DNA of 11,108 nt from Lachnospiraceae bacterium (GTDB taxonomy: Bacteria > Bacillota > Clostridia > Lachnospirales > Lachnospiraceae): contig JAAUZS010000135.1 of NCBI GenBank assembly GCA_014804495.1, positions 1-11,108 of the forward strand, read 5' to 3'. Numbering within the stretch: the first letter of the stretch is position 1; each line of letters begins with the position of its first letter. Made by a program: the position numbers and the translations under genes. The notes under the pieces were generated by a model. The model was not told where the DNA came from and made no database searches. It saw only the letters and a list, made by a program, of their open reading frames with translations. Of this stretch, positions 7,951-11,108 are shown in pieces.

Positions 7951-7995
7951 ATTTATCTAATATAAATGCTCATTACGGCAAAAATATTAGATGAA
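7951..7995. repeat. 12-bp inverted repeat, possible operator
   Basis: TTTATCTAATAT (7952-7963) is complementary to ATATTAGATGAA (7984-7995) over 12 positions, with one G/T wobble. The spacer is 20 bases. The right arm is part of the first 19-base direct repeat and ends five bases before the -35 box of the ATPase promoter. The position suits an operator read by a DNA-binding protein. It lies upstream of the predicted transcription start, so it would not be in the ATPase mRNA. Confidence 0.4.
7975..7993 (+). repeat. 19-base direct repeat, copy 1
   Basis: ACGGCAAAAATATTAGATG occurs here and again, letter for letter, at 8051-8069. The two copies start 76 bases apart and flank the ATPase promoter: this copy ends seven bases before the -35 box. 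Confidence 0.8.
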
Positions 7996-7999
7996 GTAG

Positions 8000-8028
8000 T
8001 TGCATAAATTTTCTATGATGGGTATAAT
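8000..8028 (+). promoter_or_regulatory. Promoter of the AAA/DUF4143 ATPase gene
   Basis: TTGCAT (8000-8005) and a perfect TATAAT (8023-8028) are separated by 17 bases, which is close to the sigma-A consensus. Transcription should start near 8035, giving a leader of about 44 bases that contains the second 19-base repeat and the GGAGG ribosome binding site. For the opposite-strand GH43 gene only weak boxes are seen, TTGTGG-N17-TAAAAT reading leftward within the same gap. Confidence 0.75.
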
Positions 8029-8050
8029 ATATATCATAAAAGCGACAATA

Positions 8051-8069
8051 ACGGCAAAAATATTAGATG
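8051..8069 (+). repeat. 19-base direct repeat, copy 2
   Basis: This is an exact second copy of ACGGCAAAAATATTAGATG. It lies between the predicted transcription start and the ATPase start codon, and its last base is the first G of the GGAGG ribosome binding site (8069-8073). Bound as DNA or RNA, this copy could control initiation of the ATPase message. Confidence 0.8.
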
Positions 8070-8078
8070 GAGGTCGAT

Positions 8079-9380
8079 ATGGAAATAAAAAGAGATGTAT
8101 ACCTTGACCGACTCATTGTTAGAAAACACAACGGATTTATTAAGGTAATTACCGGAATCCGGAGAAGCGGGAAGTCATATTTATTGAATACTCTGTTTTA
8201 TAATTATCTGATTGCCGAAAACATTGCATCGGATCATATCATTAAATTTGCGTTTGATTCTGCTGAAGATTTAATAAAGATAGGAGAAAATCCAATTGTC
8301 CTTGATAATGAGAAGAAAGATCGCAAGGTGGATCCTTCTAAATTTATCAATTGGTTAATGCCACAGATAAGCGGAGAAGGAATGCATTATCTGCTGCTTG
8401 ATGAGGTTCAGAAACTTGGTGCATTTGAATCCGTGCTGAACGGATTTCTTCGAAAGAATAACATTGATGTTTATGTTACAGGTAGTAATTCCAAGTTTTT
8501 ATCCAAAGACATTTTGACCGAATTTGAGGGAAGAGGTGATGAAGTTCACATACTTCCGTTGTCTTTCTCTGAATATTATGCTTTCAGACAGGGTGAAAAA
8601 AGCGAAGTATATGATGACTATTCGGTTTACGGCGGACTTCCTGCAGTGGCTCTTATGTCCACGGAAGAGCAAAAAACAAATTATCTGATTTCTCAAATGA
8701 AAAATCTATATCTGAGAGATATTATCAACAGATACTCTGTACATGACGAGACAGCACTTGGAGAGGTAATGGATGTAATCGCTTCCGGTATCTCAACACT
8801 TACTAATCCAAGAAAAATAGCAAATACAATGAATTCTGTACACGGAACGACTACCTGTGATGCAACGATAGACAGATATATCGAATATGCGGAAGAAGCA
8901 TTTATGCTTACTCGTGTGAAAAGATATAATATTAAAGGAAGAAAATACATCGGCACGCCTTATAAAATATATTTTGAAGATGTGGGACTTCGCAATGCAA
9001 GGCTCTCTTTCAGACAGATCGACGGAACCCATATCATGGAAAACATTATATATAATGAACTTCGATACAGAGGTTATCAGGTAGACGTGGGAACTGTTGA
9101 ATCGAGGGAAAAAGCTGCCGACGGAAAAGAAATCCGCGTGCAGAGGGAAATTGATTTTATAGCTTCATTGGGAAGTAAAAAATATTATATCCAGTCTGCG
9201 TATGCAATTCCTGATCAGGAAAAGTATAAGCAGGAAACCATGTCATTTGAGCGTATAATGGATTCCTTCAAGAAAATAATCATTGTCGAAAAGAGCATGA
9301 AACCGCGTTATGATGATAACGGTTATTTGATGATGGGTGTGAAGGAATTTTTACTGGATGCAAACAGCCTGCTTATCTGA
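8079..9380 (+). CDS. AAA_14 / DUF4143 ATPase of unknown role
   Basis: This is a P-loop ATPase with a C-terminal DUF4143 domain, a large family common in gut Firmicutes and archaea whose cellular role is unsettled. From the ATG at 8079 it has 433 residues. Walker A is TGIRRSGKS (25-33). Walker B is YLLLDEV (104-110) with D108/E109. A sensor-1-like VTGSNS lies at 133-138, and EFEGRG (148-153) is a conserved possible arginine finger. The C-terminal half (about 200-433) has the restriction-endonuclease-like pattern ENIIYNEL...REIDF...YYIQSA (321-374), but Q372/S373 replace the usual E-x-K ending, so nuclease activity is doubtful. The start is chosen because GGAGG (8069-8073) sits five bases before it; an in-frame ATG at 8067 overlaps that site. 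The gene stands alone, is visibly richer in A+T than its neighbours, and has its own strong promoter framed by repeats, which hints at separate acquisition. Confidence 0.93.
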   Translation: MEIKRDVYLDRLIVRKHNGFIKVITGIRRSGKSYLLNTLFYNYLIAENIASDHIIKFAFDSAEDLIKIGENPIVLDNEKKDRKVDPSKFINWLMPQISGEGMHYLLLDEVQKLGAFESVLNGFLRKNNIDVYVTGSNSKFLSKDILTEFEGRGDEVHILPLSFSEYYAFRQGEKSEVYDDYSVYGGLPAVALMSTEEQKTNYLISQMKNLYLRDIINRYSVHDETALGEVMDVIASGISTLTNPRKIANTMNSVHGTTTCDATIDRYIEYAEEAFMLTRVKRYNIKGRKYIGTPYKIYFEDVGLRNARLSFRQIDGTHIMENIIYNELRYRGYQVDVGTVESREKAADGKEIRVQREIDFIASLGSKKYYIQSAYAIPDQEKYKQETMSFERIMDSFKKIIIVEKSMKPRYDDNGYLMMGVKEFLLDANSLLI

Positions 9381-9474
9381 TTAAGTAGTTTCGAAGAAAT
9401 TCCCTATTTTCAGTAATTGCTCTTATTAGTATAAGCTCAATTGTAATCCGAGATTCCCGTTTTATAAGCGAGTT

Positions 9475-10857
9475 TCACATTGTGGAAGCCACCCTCTTTT
9501 CCACTTTTCTCCTCACAATAATAAAGCACACCACATGCGCTAAAAACGTAATCAGCCAGCTCGCCGGATACGTCAGATATAAAGATGTCACGTTATGGAA
9601 TGGTTCTGTACGGAAAAACGTGAAAATCCATATAAGCCGCAATCCGCAGGCGCCAATTAACGATACAATCATCGGCATAACGGAATATCCCAGGCCTCTG
9701 AGCGATCCCACCATAACATCCATCATACCGCATAGCGCATATGTACTACAGATCACCCGCATTCTTTTCATTCCGGCATCCATGACTACCTTACTCGTTG
9801 TATACATATGAAGCAGCGGATATCCGAAAAATACGGCAAGATTTCCAAGCACTATCCCCACTACAAGCACACATACCTGCGACGTATATAGAATTTTATT
9901 TATCCTTTCATACTTAGCCGCTCCGACATTCTGCCCCGTAAATGAAATCGTCGCCTGATGGAAAGCGTTCATCGCAACATAAACAAAACCTTCTATATTA
10001 GCTGCGGCAGAGTTACCCGAAACTACTATCGGTCCAAAAGAATTAACCGATGACTGAATTATTACATTGGAAAAAGAAAAAAGGATTCCCTGAAAACTGG
10101 CAGGCAGACCTATACGCAGAATCCTCATGAATTTATCCTGATATATATGCAGCTTAGATAACTCCACCCGGATTTCTCCTGCCTGTTCGCTGATCATGCA
10201 TCTGACTATCAAAAAAGCCGAAATACATTGGGAAATAACCGTTGCAGCGGCAACGCCCGCCACATCCATCCTGAATACAATGACAAACAGCAGATTCAAG
10301 ATCACGTTAATAACCCCGGCTGCCGTCAGATAGTATAGCGGTCTTCTCGTATCTCCCGTTGCCCTCATGATGGCGCTTCCGAAGTTATACAGCATCATTG
10401 CAGGCATCCCCAAAAAATAGATTCTCAAATAAAGCGTCGATAAAGGGAGCAATTCTTCAGGCGAATCCATCCAGATCAAAATCTGTTTTGCACCTACAAG
10501 ACCAATTATTGTAAGCAGAATGCCGCTGCATACACTAAGCATCATCGCAGTATGTACGGTCTCAGTCAGGTCCTTGCGCTGTTTAGCTCCAAAGTAACGT
10601 GCAACCAGTACATTCGCACCGACAGACAAGCCCATGAAAAAATTGGTCAAAAGATTGATGAGCGATGATGTAGAACCCACCGCGCCTAAAGAATTATCAC
10701 CTGCAAATCTGCCGACTACAATAATATCAGCCGCATTAAATAATAACTGAAGAATACTGGAAAACATAAGGGGCAATGTGAATAAAAGAATTTTACTTAG
10801 TATCGGTCCACTGCACATATCCATTTCATATTTTGCATTCCCTGATTTTACTGACAT
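9475..10857 (-). CDS. MATE-family multidrug/metabolite efflux transporter
   Basis: This inner-membrane exporter belongs to the multidrug and toxic compound extrusion family and is driven by Na+ or H+. It has 460 residues, about twelve membrane segments and two MatE repeats. The first repeat (about 23-183) contains LPLMFSSILQLLFNAADIIV (28-47, with ADxxxVGRF) and ARYFGAKQ (86-93). The second (about 249-410) contains GLPASFQGILFSFSN (250-264) and FTGQNVGAAK (306-315). These are typical of the DinF/NorM-like clostridial branch. The ATG at 10857 is preceded by AAGAG seven bases upstream, a weak ribosome binding site. It converges on the DUF4143 gene, 94 bases from its stop, and no clear terminator is visible in that gap. 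It follows the partial gene at the window edge by 77 bases, so co-transcription is possible. The exported compound cannot be predicted. Confidence 0.94.
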   Translation of the reverse strand: MSVKSGNAKYEMDMCSGPILSKILLFTLPLMFSSILQLLFNAADIIVVGRFAGDNSLGAVGSTSSLINLLTNFFMGLSVGANVLVARYFGAKQRKDLTETVHTAMMLSVCSGILLTIIGLVGAKQILIWMDSPEELLPLSTLYLRIYFLGMPAMMLYNFGSAIMRATGDTRRPLYYLTAAGVINVILNLLFVIVFRMDVAGVAAATVISQCISAFLIVRCMISEQAGEIRVELSKLHIYQDKFMRILRIGLPASFQGILFSFSNVIIQSSVNSFGPIVVSGNSAAANIEGFVYVAMNAFHQATISFTGQNVGAAKYERINKILYTSQVCVLVVGIVLGNLAVFFGYPLLHMYTTSKVVMDAGMKRMRVICSTYALCGMMDVMVGSLRGLGYSVMPMIVSLIGACGLRLIWIFTFFRTEPFHNVTSLYLTYPASWLITFLAHVVCFIIVRRKVEKRVASTM

Positions 10858-10893
10858 TTATTTTCTCTTCTTTCTACTACAATATATTTAAAA

Positions 10894-10968
10894 TTAAATC
10901 CGCGTTACATACAGAATTTCATTTAAATTCCATTTCATATCCACGCCCTGCGCAGACTTTCCTTCCAT
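10894..10968 (-). pseudogene. 24-codon ORF, possible remnant of an M3 oligoendopeptidase
   Basis: An ATG at 10968 preceded by AGGAGG (4-base spacer) opens a 24-residue frame that overlaps the end of the partial gene in another frame and stops at 10894. From residue 11 it reads MKWNLNEILY. From memory, this resembles the conserved N-terminus of M3-family oligoendopeptidases (MKWNLNELY-type). The rest of such a gene is absent, as the MATE gene starts 37 bases later. It may be the stub of a deleted peptidase gene, or chance. Confidence 0.25.
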
Positions 10969-11108
10969 CGGTCCTCCTGTGCCTGATACTGCTCATTCAG
11001 CCAATCCGCTGCCTGCTCCACTCCCTGCGTACTAAGCGGCACATCAACCGACTGTTTTTCTTCTTCCGGCGTCTTATTAATTCCATACGGTTCAGGCCAG
11101 ATTGTTAC
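10935..11108 (-). CDS. C-terminal end of an unrecognised protein (partial)
   Basis: An open frame enters from the right edge of the window and ends at a TGA at 10935-10937, giving the last 57 residues of a protein. The segment is hydrophilic and rich in Gln and Glu (TPEEEKQS, EQAADWLNEQ, QAQEDRWKES), likely helical from about residue 28 to the end, and closes in RRAWI. No membrane segment or known motif is visible, so no function is assigned. It is on the same strand as the MATE gene 77 bases downstream. Base composition and codon use look native, and no other minus-strand frame stays open across this stretch. Confidence 0.65.
   Translation of the reverse strand, partial: VTIWPEPYGINKTPEEEKQSVDVPLSTQGVEQAADWLNEQYQAQEDRWKESLRRAWI

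Noticed and set aside
7975..8069. The 19-base direct repeats as target-site duplications or att sites of a mobile element.
   Set aside because: They are only 76 bases apart, flank a promoter rather than a gene, and no recombinase is present.
9381..9474. Terminator between the convergent ATPase and MATE genes.
   Set aside because: Only a 5-bp A+T-rich stem (CTTAT/ATAAG) is visible, with no T-run next to it.

Overview
The window looks like a chromosomal segment of a Gram-positive, low-to-mid GC gut-type Firmicute, most likely Lachnospiraceae/Clostridia. That placement is inferred from the style of the proteins (Trk K+ uptake pair, AGCS symporter, GH43/MFS sugar pair, DUF4143 ATPase, MATE exporter), from strong AGGAGG-type ribosome binding sites and from sigma-A-like promoters. 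No rRNA or other taxonomic marker is present, and no transposase, phage gene, tRNA, CRISPR array or origin was found.

Layout. At 1-121 there is no gene that can be supported. Positions 122-2937 (minus) hold a K+ uptake operon, trkA then trkH, behind a good promoter (TTGCTT-N17-TATAAT, 2998-3026). Just upstream on the same strand (3038-3415) is a small acidic helical protein of unknown function. The 338-base gap 3416-3753 separates it from a divergent AGCS-family sodium:alanine/glycine symporter (3754-5049, plus, TTG start). This gap holds a string of consecutive hairpins ending in a hairpin plus T-run, which is the best candidate for an undescribed regulatory RNA or small RNA. At 5124-7816 (minus) a GH43 glycosidase and an MFS permease, 14 bases apart, form a carbohydrate-use operon. 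The symporter and permease genes converge on a shared imperfect hairpin.

The 7829-8078 gap is a divergent control region. It carries a near-consensus promoter for an AAA/DUF4143 ATPase (8079-9380, plus), an exact 19-base direct repeat on either side of that promoter, and a 12-bp inverted repeat that uses one repeat copy. A MATE-family exporter (9475-10857, minus) converges on the ATPase gene. At the right edge is the C-terminal end of an unrecognised gene (10935-11108, minus), overlapped by a 24-codon ORF that may be a peptidase remnant.

How it fits together. Most of the window is ordinary transport and metabolism: K+ homeostasis, Na+-coupled amino acid uptake, plant-glycan side-chain or xylo-oligosaccharide use, and drug or metabolite export. 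The unusual material is non-coding: the structured leader before the symporter and the repeat-framed promoter of the ATPase. The ATPase is a stand-alone gene between unrelated metabolic genes, so it may be an acquired cargo gene, but no mobility gene or target-site duplication was seen.
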